DNA of 64,000 nucleotides, taken from the NCBI GenBank assembly GCA_004020545.1, contig SAQE01000025.1:1-64000 (forward strand). Direction: 5' to 3'. This document shows positions 49,917 through 59,228 of the stretch, in pieces (within the stretch, counting starts at the first letter, position 1; each line of letters starts with the position of its first letter). The position numbers and the translations under genes were made by a program. This DNA is from Mesorhizobium sp. Lineage in GTDB: Bacteria > Pseudomonadota > Alphaproteobacteria > Rhizobiales > Rhizobiaceae. The notes under the pieces were generated by a model. The model did not search any database. It saw only the letters and a program-made list of their open reading frames with translations, and was not told the origin of the DNA.

Positions 49917-50999
49917 TTATTGGTCGCTCTGGCCATCCTTCCGGGTCGCGAACGAGGTCAGCGCCGAGAGGAAATCGCCAAGTCCGGGGCGCTTGATCGC
50001 GATGAACGGCAGCGGGCGCGCCGTTTCCATCGCCGCAATGCCGATGCGCGCCGTCATCATGCCGTTGACCACGCCTTCGCCAAGCTTTGCGGAGAGCTTC
50101 GCCGCCAGGCCGTGGCCGACGATCTGCTGAACGAAACTGTCGCCGACCGCGATCGAGCCGGTCACCGCGAGATGGGCGAGCACGCCGCGCGCCAGCCGGA
50201 GGAAGCCGAGGGTGCCGGGGCGGCCGCCGTAGAGTTCCGAGAGGCGTCGGATCAGCCTGCCGGCCTCGAACACGACATAGGCGACGTCGACGAGCGCGCG
50301 CGGGCTGACCGCCGTCACCAGCGAGACACGCTTCGCCGCTTCGAGGATCATCGTCTTGGCGCGGGCATCGAGCGGCGACAGGATCTCGGTTTCGGCGAGC
50401 CGCACCAGATTGCCGCCATCGATGATCTCGCCGCGCAACTCGGCGAGCGAGCGCCGCCCGGCCGCCGTCTCCGGTTTTGCCGCGACGAAGGCTGAAAGCT
50501 CGTCGACCAGGGCGCGCGCGGCCTTGGGGTCGTCGCGCGCCACGGCATCCAGGGCCCGCCGCTGCAGCTTCTCGACTTCGGCGAGGCGTGCAATGGCCAG
50601 GAATTCGCGGATGAGGATGACGAGCAGCGACAAAAGCGCGATCGCCGCCATGCCGGCCGCCAGCCAGCCCAGCCATTCGGCGCGCGCGAAGAGATCGCGG
50701 ATGAGTTGGTCCGTCCACAAGCCCACCGCGAGCGAGACGAGCACGCCGAGGGCGCCGAAAAACAGGCGGGCGAGCAGCGAGCGCTTTCTTGGCGCCGTGG
50801 CCGGCGGTGGCGCCGCCTGCTCGATGTCCGGCTCGTCGAAGACGTCGATCTCCGAAGGAATGACGACAGCGACATCGGACCTTGCTGCTTGCGGTTTGCG
50901 CGCGGGCCGTCCGTCGGCGCGATGCTTGCCCGCCGCCTCCTGCCTTGGCGCCGGCTCGGGCTCGATGCGGAAGGCGGCCGGTTTGCGGGGCGCGGTCAT
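49917..50999 (-). CDS. ycjF: YcjF/TIGR01620 family membrane protein
   Basis: 360 residues. Two N-terminal membrane helices (LARLFFGALGVLVSLAVGLW and WLGWLAAGMAAIALLSLLVIL, around residues 75-145), then a cytoplasmic DUF697-like region (about 230-350: VSPRALVDVAYVVFEAGRLIRRLSELYGGRPGTLGFLRLARGVLAH). Partner of YcjX, found next to it in most bacteria. The role is unclear; heat-shock and phage-shock-like links are known for the E. coli pair. The ATG overlaps the ycjX stop by four bases. Confidence 0.9.
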   Translation of the reverse strand: MTAPRKPAAFRIEPEPAPRQEAAGKHRADGRPARKPQAARSDVAVVIPSEIDVFDEPDIEQAAPPPATAPRKRSLLARLFFGALGVLVSLAVGLWTDQLIRDLFARAEWLGWLAAGMAAIALLSLLVILIREFLAIARLAEVEKLQRRALDAVARDDPKAARALVDELSAFVAAKPETAAGRRSLAELRGEIIDGGNLVRLAETEILSPLDARAKTMILEAAKRVSLVTAVSPRALVDVAYVVFEAGRLIRRLSELYGGRPGTLGFLRLARGVLAHLAVTGSIAVGDSFVQQIVGHGLAAKLSAKLGEGVVNGMMTARIGIAAMETARPLPFIAIKRPGLGDFLSALTSFATRKDGQSDQ

Positions 51000-52465
51000 G
51001 CCAGACGATCTCCGATCAGGAATTGCAGCGCGCGGTCGAGCCGGATATGCGCCAAAGACAGCGTGACGCCTTCGGCCGTGCGCTCGAGCTTCGGCGGACG
51101 GAACCGCACGAAGCGGATCGCCGGTTCGTTGTCTTTCGGCTGCGGTCCGGGAAGTTCGAACACAGCATCGACTTTTTCCGGCAAATCGCCGGGAAATATG
51201 GCAGTTTCGGTCTTGCCGTCGAATGTTTCGCCGTCGATCTTCTCGCCTTTCAGCGGCGTGCCGATGATCACCGGCAATGTCTCGCGACCTTGCTTGACCG
51301 TTCCCTCGCGGGTCGAGCGCACAGCCGCCATGGCGACCACGTCGACATCGGCGCCGCTGAAATTGGCCCGCGCGACGGCCCGGTCCGCCAGCCTGCGCAC
51401 GATGGCCTGGAGCAGGTCATGGCTTTCATGATGCAGTTGGTCGGCCTTGGTCGCCGCCACCAGGATGCGATCGATGCGCCTGGAAAGCAGGTCGGTGACG
51501 AAATTGCCCCGGCCGGGCCGAAAACAGGAGAGGATTTCCGTGACGGCCCGTTCGAGATCGGCCATGGCGGCCGGGCCGGCGTTGAGCGCCTGCATGGCGT
51601 CGATCAGCACGATCTGCCGGTCGAGGCGGGTGATGTGCTCACGAAAGAACGGTTTCACGACATGCGTCTTGTAGGCCTCGTAGCGCCGCTCCATCATCGC
51701 CTGCAGCGATCCGGAGCGCCGCCGTTCGGACAACCGCATCAGCGGGGCGAAGGTGAGTGCCGGCGAACCTTCGAGATCGCCCGGCATCAGGAAGCGACCG
51801 GGCGGCAGCGTGGAGAGCGCGCGCTCGTCGAGCTTGCAGGCCTTGAGATAAGCGGCGAAGCTTTCGGCGAGGCGGCGCGCCGTCATCTCGTCGGCGTCGG
51901 CGTCCGGATCGATGGCGGAAGCCAGTTCGCGCCATGCCTGCGAAAGGTCGGAGCGCACGGGCAGGGCCGCCAACTCGACCGCCTCGCGCGAAAAATCGGC
52001 GAAGGATTTGCCGAGCAGCGGCAGGTCGAGCAGCCATTCGCCGGGATAATCGACGATATCGACCGACAGCTTTCCGGCCGAAAACAGGCGGTTCCAGCCG
52101 GAGGCCGATTCGTATTCGATGGTGAGCCTCAATTCGGAAATGGCGCGCGTCGAATCCGGCCAGACGCGGTCGTCGACCAGGGCAGCGATATGGTCCTCAT
52201 ACTGGAAACGGGGAACGGCGTCGTCCGGTTGCTCCTCGAGGAAGGCGCGGGCGATGCGGCCCGACTTCTGCGCCTCGAACAGCGGCAGCCGACCGCCATG
52301 GATCAGGTTGTGGACCAAAGCGGAGATGAACACCGTCTTGCCGGCACGGGAGAGACCGGTGACGCCGAGGCGCAGCGATGGGGAGAAGAGCCCGGCGGCG
52401 CGGCCCGACAATGTGTCGAGCGCAATTCTCGCCTCGTCGGTGAAGGTGGTCAGTGATGATGCCAA
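50996..52465 (-). CDS. ycjX: YcjX family GTP-binding protein (DUF463)
   Basis: 489 residues, P-loop NTPase. The P-loop is GLSRAGKT in RLGVTGLSRAGKTVFISALVHNL. The switch-like DYPGEWLLDLPLL and the later AATKADQLHHESHDLL (G4-like TKAD) support GTP binding. The C-terminal FVRFRPPKLERTAEGVTLSLAHIRLDRALQFLIGDRLA is family-typical. It follows the sixA-like gene in the same direction and is translationally coupled to ycjF. Confidence 0.92.
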   Translation of the reverse strand: MASSLTTFTDEARIALDTLSGRAAGLFSPSLRLGVTGLSRAGKTVFISALVHNLIHGGRLPLFEAQKSGRIARAFLEEQPDDAVPRFQYEDHIAALVDDRVWPDSTRAISELRLTIEYESASGWNRLFSAGKLSVDIVDYPGEWLLDLPLLGKSFADFSREAVELAALPVRSDLSQAWRELASAIDPDADADEMTARRLAESFAAYLKACKLDERALSTLPPGRFLMPGDLEGSPALTFAPLMRLSERRRSGSLQAMMERRYEAYKTHVVKPFFREHITRLDRQIVLIDAMQALNAGPAAMADLERAVTEILSCFRPGRGNFVTDLLSRRIDRILVAATKADQLHHESHDLLQAIVRRLADRAVARANFSGADVDVVAMAAVRSTREGTVKQGRETLPVIIGTPLKGEKIDGETFDGKTETAIFPGDLPEKVDAVFELPGPQPKDNEPAIRFVRFRPPKLERTAEGVTLSLAHIRLDRALQFLIGDRLA

Positions 52466-52528
52466 ATCTGCCTCTGGGTCGCCCGTCAGGGGCCGATATA
52501 GGCGCTGGAGCCGTCGTTTGTAATGGCG

Positions 52529-53032
52529 TCAGAGATCGGCGGGGGTGAGAAAGGCTTCGAGATAGCCGTTGCCCTGAGCCGCCTCGGCGAGGTTGCCGGG
52601 AAAACGCACGACAGCGAGGCCGGAGGTGGGAAAGCCATGGTTGAGCGTGCCGCGCGCGGCCTCGTCGCCGTCGCCTGATACCGCCATGGCGAGATCCTCC
52701 GTCATGGGATTGTGGCCGATCACCAGCAAGGAGCCGGTCCCGCCATTCTTGCGGATGATGTCGAGATAGCCGGCGGCATCCTCGCTGTAGAGCGTGTCGA
52801 AGAACATGACCCGACCGGTGTCGGTGCGGGCCGCCAGGCCTTCCAGCGTCTGCCGCGCCCGCTTGGCATTGGAACAGAGCGTGATATCCGGCACATAATT
52901 GCGGGCCCGCATGGCATCGCCCATCACCTCGGCATCGGCCATGCCCGATTCATCGAGCGGACGATCGAAATCGCGCACGCCGGGCAGCGCCCATCCGGCC
53001 TTGGCATGCCTCAACAGATAAAGTCTGCTCAA
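52529..53032 (-). CDS. SixA-like histidine phosphatase
   Basis: 167 residues of the histidine phosphatase superfamily: LLRHAKAGWA contains the RH catalytic motif and VIGHNPMTEDLAM the second His. SixA removes phosphate from Hpt domains in E. coli phosphorelays. The window also encodes an Hpt protein and CckA, though no link is shown by the sequence. It lies upstream of ycjX with a 63-base gap. Confidence 0.88.
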   Translation of the reverse strand: MSRLYLLRHAKAGWALPGVRDFDRPLDESGMADAEVMGDAMRARNYVPDITLCSNAKRARQTLEGLAARTDTGRVMFFDTLYSEDAAGYLDIIRKNGGTGSLLVIGHNPMTEDLAMAVSGDGDEAARGTLNHGFPTSGLAVVRFPGNLAEAAQGNGYLEAFLTPADL

Positions 53033-53278
53033 CCGGACCCTCGTGGTGCTGACCTCGCAGCGCGATTAGTCACCAGAACGGTGTCAAGCACAATGGTCGA
53101 CAGCCAGCAACCACACCGAATCATGGATGAATTCGATCCAAGCCGTTCAAACAAAGGAGGCGGCGAGGCGCCATCGGTGCGAGATTAACAAATGCGTGAA
53201 ACTGTTATCGTTTGCGCTTGTGCAGGGCCTTGTCGGCGAATATATAGGCGCCAAATTTGGGGTTGTTGGGTGAGTCGA

Positions 53279-53695
53279 ATGAACGATATCGCTACCGCCG
53301 ATTACGTACCCTCCGAAGACGAGCCGTTCATGAACGAACGGCAGAAATCTTACTTTCGCATGAAGCTCATCACCTGGAAGAACGATATCCTTCGGGAAGC
53401 GCGTGAAACCCTCGAAATCCTCCAGCAAGAAAACGCCAATCATCCCGACCTAGCCGACCGCGCCTCTTCCGAAACCGACCGTGCCATCGAATTGCGCGCC
53501 CGCGATCGCCAGCGCAAGCTCATCTCAAAAATCGATTCCGCGCTGCAGCGCATCGACGAAGGCACCTACGGCTATTGCGAGGAAACCGGTGAGCCGATCG
53601 CACTGAAGCGGCTCGACGCACGCCCCATCGCGACGCTGTCGATCGAAGCGCAGGAGCGTCACGAGCGCCGTGAGAAGGTCTACCGCGACGACTGA
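53279..53695 (+). CDS. dksA: RNA polymerase-binding transcription factor DksA
   Basis: 138 residues. It binds the secondary channel of RNA polymerase and works with ppGpp in the stringent response. The N-terminal coiled coil (about 18-95: KLITWKNDILREARETLEILQQ) contains the acidic tip DRASSETDRAIE. The C-terminal finger has TYGYCEETGEPIALKRLDARP with a single cysteine (C100) where the E. coli protein has four, so a zinc-free or alternatively stabilised fold is expected, as in other alphaproteobacteria. The ATG at 53279 gives the normal length. A strong terminator follows. Confidence 0.93.
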   Translation: MNDIATADYVPSEDEPFMNERQKSYFRMKLITWKNDILREARETLEILQQENANHPDLADRASSETDRAIELRARDRQRKLISKIDSALQRIDEGTYGYCEETGEPIALKRLDARPIATLSIEAQERHERREKVYRDD

Positions 53696-53718
53696 CGCAG
53701 GTAGGCATGGAATTTGTG

Positions 53719-53751
53719 AAAATGGCCGGGATTCCCGGCCATTTTGTTTTT
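53719..53751 (+). terminator. intrinsic terminator of dksA
   Basis: AAAATGGCCGGGA-T-TCCCGGCCATTTT is a perfect 13-bp stem on a minimal centre (a few inner pairs will open into a loop), followed by G and five T. It is nearly symmetrical and could also serve the convergent FliO-like gene. Confidence 0.85.
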
Positions 53752-53819
53752 GATTTGCCGGAAAGTGTTGGAGAACGGGCGTCCGCCGGTTGCCGCGCGG
53801 CTCGAAGGCTGTTGCCGGA

Positions 53820-54536
53820 TCAGCGCTTGTGGCTGGCAAGCTCGCCGAGAAGCTTGGTCATCTCGTCATCGAGCGAAGGCTTGGCTGCCGGCTTGGCAGT
53901 GGCCGGCTTGGGGTGCGACTCGTCCAGCGATGCCTCGAGTTCGTGCATCAGCGTGTCGTCGATCGAATCGTTTGAGGGCGGCGGCGGGGCATGCCGGACG
54001 CTGCCGTTGCCCGTTCCATAGGCGGGGAGCGGCATGACTTTTGCGGTGGCCGGCTGACTCGGCGCCACCGGCCTGGGCGCGGGGCTCGCCGTGCGCGGGC
54101 GCTCGGTCGCCGGAGACGGCGCCGGTGCGGGCGGTTGTCGCGCGGGCGCGGGCTGCGGAGCGCGAGGGCGAGGGGCGGCAGCCTGTTGCTGGCCGCTGTC
54201 GCCGGTCAGCGCCGGACGGCGAGGTGCCGCCAGCCTTATGTCGCGCTCGACCACGACATCCGTCGGACCGCCGATCAGGATCAGGTGCTCGATATCGTCG
54301 CGCCGCACCAGAACAAGCCTGCGATGGCTGTCGACGGCGGTGGCGTCCATGACGGCGAGCCGCGTCTTGCGGTTCCTGCCGCCGGCAACGAAGGTGCCGA
54401 ATGTCAGGTTGCGGACGACCTTGATGACGAGAAGGACGACGACCAGCAGGACAAGGGCTGCGAACGTCCACAGGATTGCGGCGACATAACCCGGACCCGC
54501 CACGCTATCCAGCCACTGCAGCATCGGTGCACCCAA
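53820..54536 (-). CDS. FliO-like flagellar biosynthesis membrane protein
   Basis: 238 residues: one N-terminal membrane helix (VAAILWTFAALVLLVVVLLVI), the FliO core RKTRLAVMDATAVDSHRRLVLVRRDDIEHLILIGGPTDVVVE, then a Pro/Ala-rich cytoplasmic tail. FliO is a small accessory of the flagellar export gate. Its place away from any flagellar cluster is unusual, though it is divergent from cckA, which governs flagellar genes through CtrA. Starts are TTG 54536 (AGGAAGG just before it) or ATG 54524. Confidence 0.75.
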   Translation of the reverse strand: MGAPMLQWLDSVAGPGYVAAILWTFAALVLLVVVLLVIKVVRNLTFGTFVAGGRNRKTRLAVMDATAVDSHRRLVLVRRDDIEHLILIGGPTDVVVERDIRLAAPRRPALTGDSGQQQAAAPRPRAPQPAPARQPPAPAPSPATERPRTASPAPRPVAPSQPATAKVMPLPAYGTGNGSVRHAPPPPSNDSIDDTLMHELEASLDESHPKPATAKPAAKPSLDDEMTKLLGELASHKR

Positions 54537-54745
54537 TCGCCTTCCTGAGGTGACGCGACACTAGACCGTTGGGACTAGCGACCGCAAGTTCGCATCACTC
54601 ATCGTGAACAGTTTGAAACATGAATCGGTTGCCCGGCGTCATTTTTATCCGACATTTGCCGCCAAGGCCTTTTCCGCTACAGGAGAATGTGATTCAACCG
54701 GCCCGTTCGCGGGTGTCGGGCACCGGAATCACGAACAGGGGGCAC

Positions 54746-57325
54746 ATGGCCAAGGAAACGCGCGGCGATTTCTATCCGGTACCGATCGTCGACCAGAACA
54801 CGCGTCCGGGCGCCGTCGCCAGGCTCATCGTCTTCATCGTCGTTCTGACCGGCGCCGCGATCGTGTTCGGACTATTCCGCGAGCGTCTGGGCGATCCGTT
54901 CCTGCTCGGCATGCTGGGCGTGCTCGCGATGATCGGCGTCGGCTTTCTGTTCGCCACCGCGATCGGCTTCGTGCAGATCGCGCCGCGCTCGACCAGCGAC
55001 GAACTGTCGAAAGCCTTCGTCGATTCAATGTCGCAAGGTCTGCTGGTCACCGACACCAAGGGTCGGGTCGTCTATGCCAACCGGGCCTATGCCGACATGA
55101 CAGGCGCCGCATCGGCAACCGATTTGAAGACGGTCGAGGGGCTGCTGTCCGACGTTCCCGAGGCCTCGATGACCATCTACCGGCTGGCCTCCGGACTGCG
55201 CGACGGCCAGGCAGGGGACGGTGAGTTCCGGCTGGCGCAGTCGATCAAGCCTGGCGCCGAGCCCGGCGCGCGCTGGTACCGCGCCCGCGCCCGCGCCTTC
55301 AGCGTGCCGGGCCAGCGGCTGCCGATGCTCGCCTGGCAGATCGCCGACATCTCGCAGGAGCGGGCAGAACAGGAGCGGTTCTTCCTCGATCTGCAAAAGG
55401 CGATAGACCACCTCGACCACGCGCCGGCCGGCTTCTTCTCCGCCGACCAGGAAGGTCGCGTCACCTATATCAACGCGACGCTCGCCGAATGGCTGGGCAT
55501 CGACCTTGCCAGCTTCACCCCAGGCGCTGTGACGCTGCCGGAAATCGTCGCCGGCGACGGCATGGCGCTCGTCCGCTCGGTCAAGGCGGATCCCGGCACC
55601 ACGCGCAATGCCGTCATCGACCTTGATCTCACGACAATGAGCGGCCAGGCGCTGCCGGTCCGCTTCATGCACCGCGTTTCGGCAAGCCGCGAGGGGGTGA
55701 ACGGGCCGACCCGGACCATCGTGCTCAACCGCACTCAGGGCGAAGACGCTTCCGCCGACCTCCGTGCCTCGGAGGTCCGTTTCACCCGTTTCTTCAACTC
55801 GACGCCGATGGCGATCGCCGGCGTCGATGCCAGTGGGCGCATCCTGCGCACCAACGCGCCGTTCCTGTCGCTGTTTTCGTCCGTCGTCGACCGTGATGCC
55901 GTCGACCGGCGCGTGCGCTTCGAGAGCGTCGTGCATGAGCGCGACCGGCCGGCCTTTGCCGCCGCCTTCGAGAAGGCGCGGCAGCGCCAGGCCAACATCG
56001 AGCCGATCGACTCGCTGCTGCCTGGCAATGACGAGCGCCACATCCGCTTCTACGTCAACGCTGTGGCCGACAGCGCCGGCGCCGAGGGGGCGGAGGAGTC
56101 GGCCATCGTCTACGCGGTCGAGACCACCGAACAGAAGGCGCTCGAGGGCCAGATGGCGCAGAGCCAGAAGATGCAGGCGGTCGGCCAGCTTGCCGGCGGC
56201 ATCGCGCACGACTTCAACAACGTGCTCACCGCCATCATCATGGCTTCGGACCTTCTGCTCACCAATCACCGTCCGTCGGATCCGTCCTTCCCCGACATCA
56301 TGAACATCAAGCAGAACGCCAACCGCGCGGCGTCTCTGGTGAGGCAATTGCTCGCCTTCTCGCGCAAGCAGACGCTGCGGCCGGAAGTGCTCAATCTGAC
56401 CGATGTCCTGGCCGACCTCAGAATGCTGCTTGCCCGCCTCGTCGGCAACGACATCCGCCTGAAGATCGACCACGGTCGCGATCTGTGGCCGGTCAAGGTC
56501 GACATCGGCCAGTTCGAGCAGGTGGTGGTCAATCTCGCCGTCAATGCGCGCGACGCGATGCCCGCCGGCGGGGACCTTACGGTGCGCACCCGCAACGTCA
56601 CGACCGATGAATGCAAATCCTTCCCCTACCGGGAGCTTGTGCCGGCCGACTATGTGCTCGTCGAGGTCGAGGACACCGGCAGCGGCATCGCGCCGGATGT
56701 GCTGAAGAAGATCTTCGAGCCGTTCTTCACCACCAAGGAGGTCGGCAAGGGGACGGGCCTCGGCCTGTCGATGGTCTACGGCATCATCAAGCAGACCGGC
56801 GGCTTCATCTATTGCGACTCCGAGGTCGGCAAGGGGACGGTGTTCCGCATCTTCCTGCCGCGCCACCTCGCCGAGGTGAAGAAGGCGAGTGAGCCTGTCG
56901 AGGCGGCGGTTGCCGCGGCGCCGGCCAGGCCGGCCGATACGGTGAAGGACCTCTCAGGTTCTGCGACCGTGCTTCTGGTCGAGGACGAGGATGCCGTTCG
57001 CATGGGCGGCGTCAGGGCGCTGACCTCGCGCGGCTATACCGTCCACGAGGCCTCCTCCGGCGTCGAGGCGCTGGAGGTCTTCGAGGGCCTCGGCGGCAAG
57101 GTCGACATCGTCGTGTCCGATGTGGTGATGCCGGAAATGGACGGACCGACGCTGCTCGGCGAATTGCGCAAGCGGCAACCTGACATCAAGTTCGTCTTCG
57201 TTTCCGGATATGCCGAAGACGCTTTCGCCAGGAACCTGCCGGCCGACGCGCATTTCGGGTTCCTGCCCAAACCTTTCTCGCTCAAGCAACTGGCCACCAT
57301 CGTCAAGGACGTGCTGGAATCCTAA
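54746..57325 (+). CDS. cckA: cell cycle hybrid histidine kinase CckA
   Basis: Bifunctional kinase/phosphatase controlling CtrA and CpdR through ChpT; 859 residues. Two N-terminal membrane helices (about 25-44 and 51-76) are followed by PAS domains between about 90 and 470. The HisKA phospho-acceptor is H488 in GGIAHDFNN, and the ATPase domain follows (about 590-715: [36 protein letters not shown]). A C-terminal receiver has D792 in [13 protein letters not shown]. The ATG at 54746 follows CAGGGGG; a frame running further 5' lacks domain support. Divergent from the FliO-like gene. Confidence 0.93.
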   Translation: MAKETRGDFYPVPIVDQNTRPGAVARLIVFIVVLTGAAIVFGLFRERLGDPFLLGMLGVLAMIGVGFLFATAIGFVQIAPRSTSDELSKAFVDSMSQGLLVTDTKGRVVYANRAYADMTGAASATDLKTVEGLLSDVPEASMTIYRLASGLRDGQAGDGEFRLAQSIKPGAEPGARWYRARARAFSVPGQRLPMLAWQIADISQERAEQERFFLDLQKAIDHLDHAPAGFFSADQEGRVTYINATLAEWLGIDLASFTPGAVTLPEIVAGDGMALVRSVKADPGTTRNAVIDLDLTTMSGQALPVRFMHRVSASREGVNGPTRTIVLNRTQGEDASADLRASEVRFTRFFNSTPMAIAGVDASGRILRTNAPFLSLFSSVVDRDAVDRRVRFESVVHERDRPAFAAAFEKARQRQANIEPIDSLLPGNDERHIRFYVNAVADSAGAEGAEESAIVYAVETTEQKALEGQMAQSQKMQAVGQLAGGIAHDFNNVLTAIIMASDLLLTNHRPSDPSFPDIMNIKQNANRAASLVRQLLAFSRKQTLRPEVLNLTDVLADLRMLLARLVGNDIRLKIDHGRDLWPVKVDIGQFEQVVVNLAVNARDAMPAGGDLTVRTRNVTTDECKSFPYRELVPADYVLVEVEDTGSGIAPDVLKKIFEPFFTTKEVGKGTGLGLSMVYGIIKQTGGFIYCDSEVGKGTVFRIFLPRHLAEVKKASEPVEAAVAAAPARPADTVKDLSGSATVLLVEDEDAVRMGGVRALTSRGYTVHEASSGVEALEVFEGLGGKVDIVVSDVVMPEMDGPTLLGELRKRQPDIKFVFVSGYAEDAFARNLPADAHFGFLPKPFSLKQLATIVKDVLES

Positions 57326-57400
57326 AACAGCTACCGCTTGCACATTGCTGCGACCCTGCCATGATGAAGGCGGGGTAGTTTTGCATGACAGGGAGGTAGC

Positions 57401-58108
57401 GTGACGCCGCACATCGAGGCGGGCAGGGGGGATTACGCCGCAACGGTGCTGTTGCCGGGCGACCCGGAGCGCGCCCAATGGATGGCCGAAACCTTTCTCG
57501 AGGCGCCGCGCTGCGTCAATCGCCGCCGGGGCGCCCTAGGCTTCACCGGACGGTTTCGCGGCCAGCCGGTCAGCATCCAGGCGACCGGCATCGGCGTTTC
57601 GTCCTTCCTGATCTATGCCTATGAGCTGCTCGACTATCATGGCGTGAAGACGCTGATCCGCACCGGCACATGCGGTGCCCTGACCGAGGAAGTGCCGCTG
57701 CGCGGCATCGTCGTTTCCAGCTCCGTCCGCGCCGAGGGTGCAATCAGCGGACAAGTCTTCGGGCTGTACCAACCGGCCGGCCCGGATCAGGCGCTGCATG
57801 CGCTGGCGCTGCGGCGGGCCGCCGATCTCGGCATCGCCTGCAGCGCGGGGCTGACGGTCTGCAGCGACGTGTTCTACCACCCCGACGGCCGCGCGCGGTT
57901 TGACGGGTTCAGGGCACTCGGCGCGCTGGCAGTCGACATGGAAACCAGCGCGCTCTACCGCATCTCGGCGCAGTTCGGCGCGCGCGCCCTGTCGCTATTG
58001 ACCGTGGTCGACCACGTCGCGACCGGCGAACAGACCGACTATTCCGAACGCCAGGCGCTGTTCACCGACATGACGCGGCTGGCGCTCGAAGTGGCCGCGA
58101 GCAGCTAG
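57401..58108 (+). CDS. deoD: purine-nucleoside phosphorylase, DeoD type
   Basis: Phosphorolysis of purine nucleosides, salvage; 235 residues. PNP_UDP_1 family motifs are visible: VLLPGDPERAQWMAETFL, ATGIGVSSFLIYAYELL, LIRTGTCGALTEEV (the family signature) and AVDMETSALYRI, which contains the ribose-binding Met-Glu. The start is GTG with GGGAGG just before it. Specificity between purine nucleosides and uridine is not decided. The last four bases overlap the RHH_4 gene on the other strand. Confidence 0.88.
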   Translation: MTPHIEAGRGDYAATVLLPGDPERAQWMAETFLEAPRCVNRRRGALGFTGRFRGQPVSIQATGIGVSSFLIYAYELLDYHGVKTLIRTGTCGALTEEVPLRGIVVSSSVRAEGAISGQVFGLYQPAGPDQALHALALRRAADLGIACSAGLTVCSDVFYHPDGRARFDGFRALGALAVDMETSALYRISAQFGARALSLLTVVDHVATGEQTDYSERQALFTDMTRLALEVAASS

Positions 58109-58410
58109 GCGGCCACCTGTTTCAGCGCTGCCTGCTCCTGCGCCGCCGGCCGGTGGCCGCGCAGATAGAGTGCGCAGGTCGTGCGCAGCATTGAAGCGAA
58201 GTTCGGTATCTGGCCGTTGATCTCGATCGCCTCGTCATAGAGGGTCAAGATGAATTTGGGCGTCGTCAGCCCCTGGCTTTCGGCGATCTCGTCGAGCAGC
58301 GCCCAGAACGTCGCCTCGAGCTGGATGCTCGTCGAATGCCCGTCTATGCGGATCGACCGGTTGATCTGCCGGTAGCCTTCCGGATCCTGTCCGGCAAAGA
58401 CTCTGCACAT
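58105..58410 (-). CDS. RHH_4 ribbon-helix-helix domain protein
   Basis: 101 residues with the RHH_4 pattern (PF13467): NRSIRIDGHSTSIQLEATFWALLDEIAES gives a beta strand and two helices like Arc/MetJ DNA-binding proteins. The tail (NGQIPNFASMLRTTCALYLRGH) is conserved in alphaproteobacteria. The ATG at 58410 has GGGAGG before it, and an upstream frame extension is rejected. Probably a small DNA-binding regulator; the target is unknown. Confidence 0.85.
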   Translation of the reverse strand: MCRVFAGQDPEGYRQINRSIRIDGHSTSIQLEATFWALLDEIAESQGLTTPKFILTLYDEAIEINGQIPNFASMLRTTCALYLRGHRPAAQEQAALKQVAA

Positions 58411-58753
58411 CGTTACCTCCCATTCTTGTTGGTCTTGGGCACCCGATTGAGCTGTTTTGGCGCCTTTTGAACACTGCCTGCGTTTGTCATCTTCGGCCCG
58501 ACCGCCCGCCACGGCAATCAGACTTTCGTCCTTAAAGCGCGTCGCGACGAAGCGAATTCAGGCGACGCGTTTTAGGTCTTTGCTTCGATGCATGTCGTTC
58601 TCTCAAAACCGCTTCGCACTTTTGGGCGACAAGCATCAAAACCGGCGCGACACTAGCCGTTTTCCAGGCGCATGCGTGGTAATCGGCTGCCACCACCTTT
58701 TTTCGCCGGCGCGCATAATCGGCTTCTAAAACACGAAAGCTGCGGAGTCAGAT
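58411..58753. other. intergenic region with a rhizobial repeat
   Basis: Contains the palindromic element at 58534-58632 and no supported gene. Short frames across it follow the repeat and look non-coding. The VOC gene promoter should lie at its right end. Confidence 0.5.
58534..58632. repeat. rhizobial intergenic repeat, GCGTCGC type
   Basis: GCGCGTCGC (58537-58545) pairs with GCGACGCG (58562-58569). The element continues through TTTTAGGTCTTTG, ATGCATGTCGTT and AAAACCGCT to CACTTTTGGGCGACA. Extended repeats of this form are frequent between Mesorhizobium genes (from memory of such genomes). Confidence 0.55.
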
Positions 58754-59149
58754 TTGGCGAAGGCGATCCACACCATGATACGGGTTCTCGACGAGGTCCG
58801 GTCCGTCGATTTCTACAACAAGGCCTTCGGCCTCGACGTCGCGCAGCGGCTCGATTTCGAGACCTTCACGCTGATCTATCTCAGCAATGCCGACTCTCCA
58901 TTCGAGGTCGAGTTGACCGTGAACAAGGGGCGCACCGAGCCCTACGCGCTGGGCGACGGCTACGGCCATCTCGCGCTCTCCGTCATCGACCTCGACAGCG
59001 AGCACGATCGGCTCGGCGCGCTCGGACTCAATCCGAAGAAGATCGTGGAATTCAACCGCGACGGAGCGCTCATCGCCCGCTTCTTCTTTATCGAGGACCC
59101 CGACGGCTACAAGATCGAGGTCCTGCAGCGGGGAGGGCGCTTCCAATAG
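58754..59149 (+). CDS. VOC family protein (glyoxalase-like)
   Basis: 131 residues of the vicinal oxygen chelate fold: MIRVLDEVRSVDFYNKAFGL, GYGHLALSV (metal His) and FFIEDPDGYKIEVLQ (metal Glu). This is the lactoylglutathione-lyase-like type; true glyoxalase I activity is likely but not certain. The start is a TTG with GGAG seven bases before it, the only possible start that gives the full N-terminus IHTMIRVLDEVRSVDFY. Confidence 0.85.
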   Translation: MAKAIHTMIRVLDEVRSVDFYNKAFGLDVAQRLDFETFTLIYLSNADSPFEVELTVNKGRTEPYALGDGYGHLALSVIDLDSEHDRLGALGLNPKKIVEFNRDGALIARFFFIEDPDGYKIEVLQRGGRFQ

Positions 59150-59228
59150 GGACATTCGGCCGCGCGGATCGGCGCGGCGCCAGCAACGGCATCCGGGGAG
59201 GATGCCAACAGCAAGCAGGGAGGAAATT

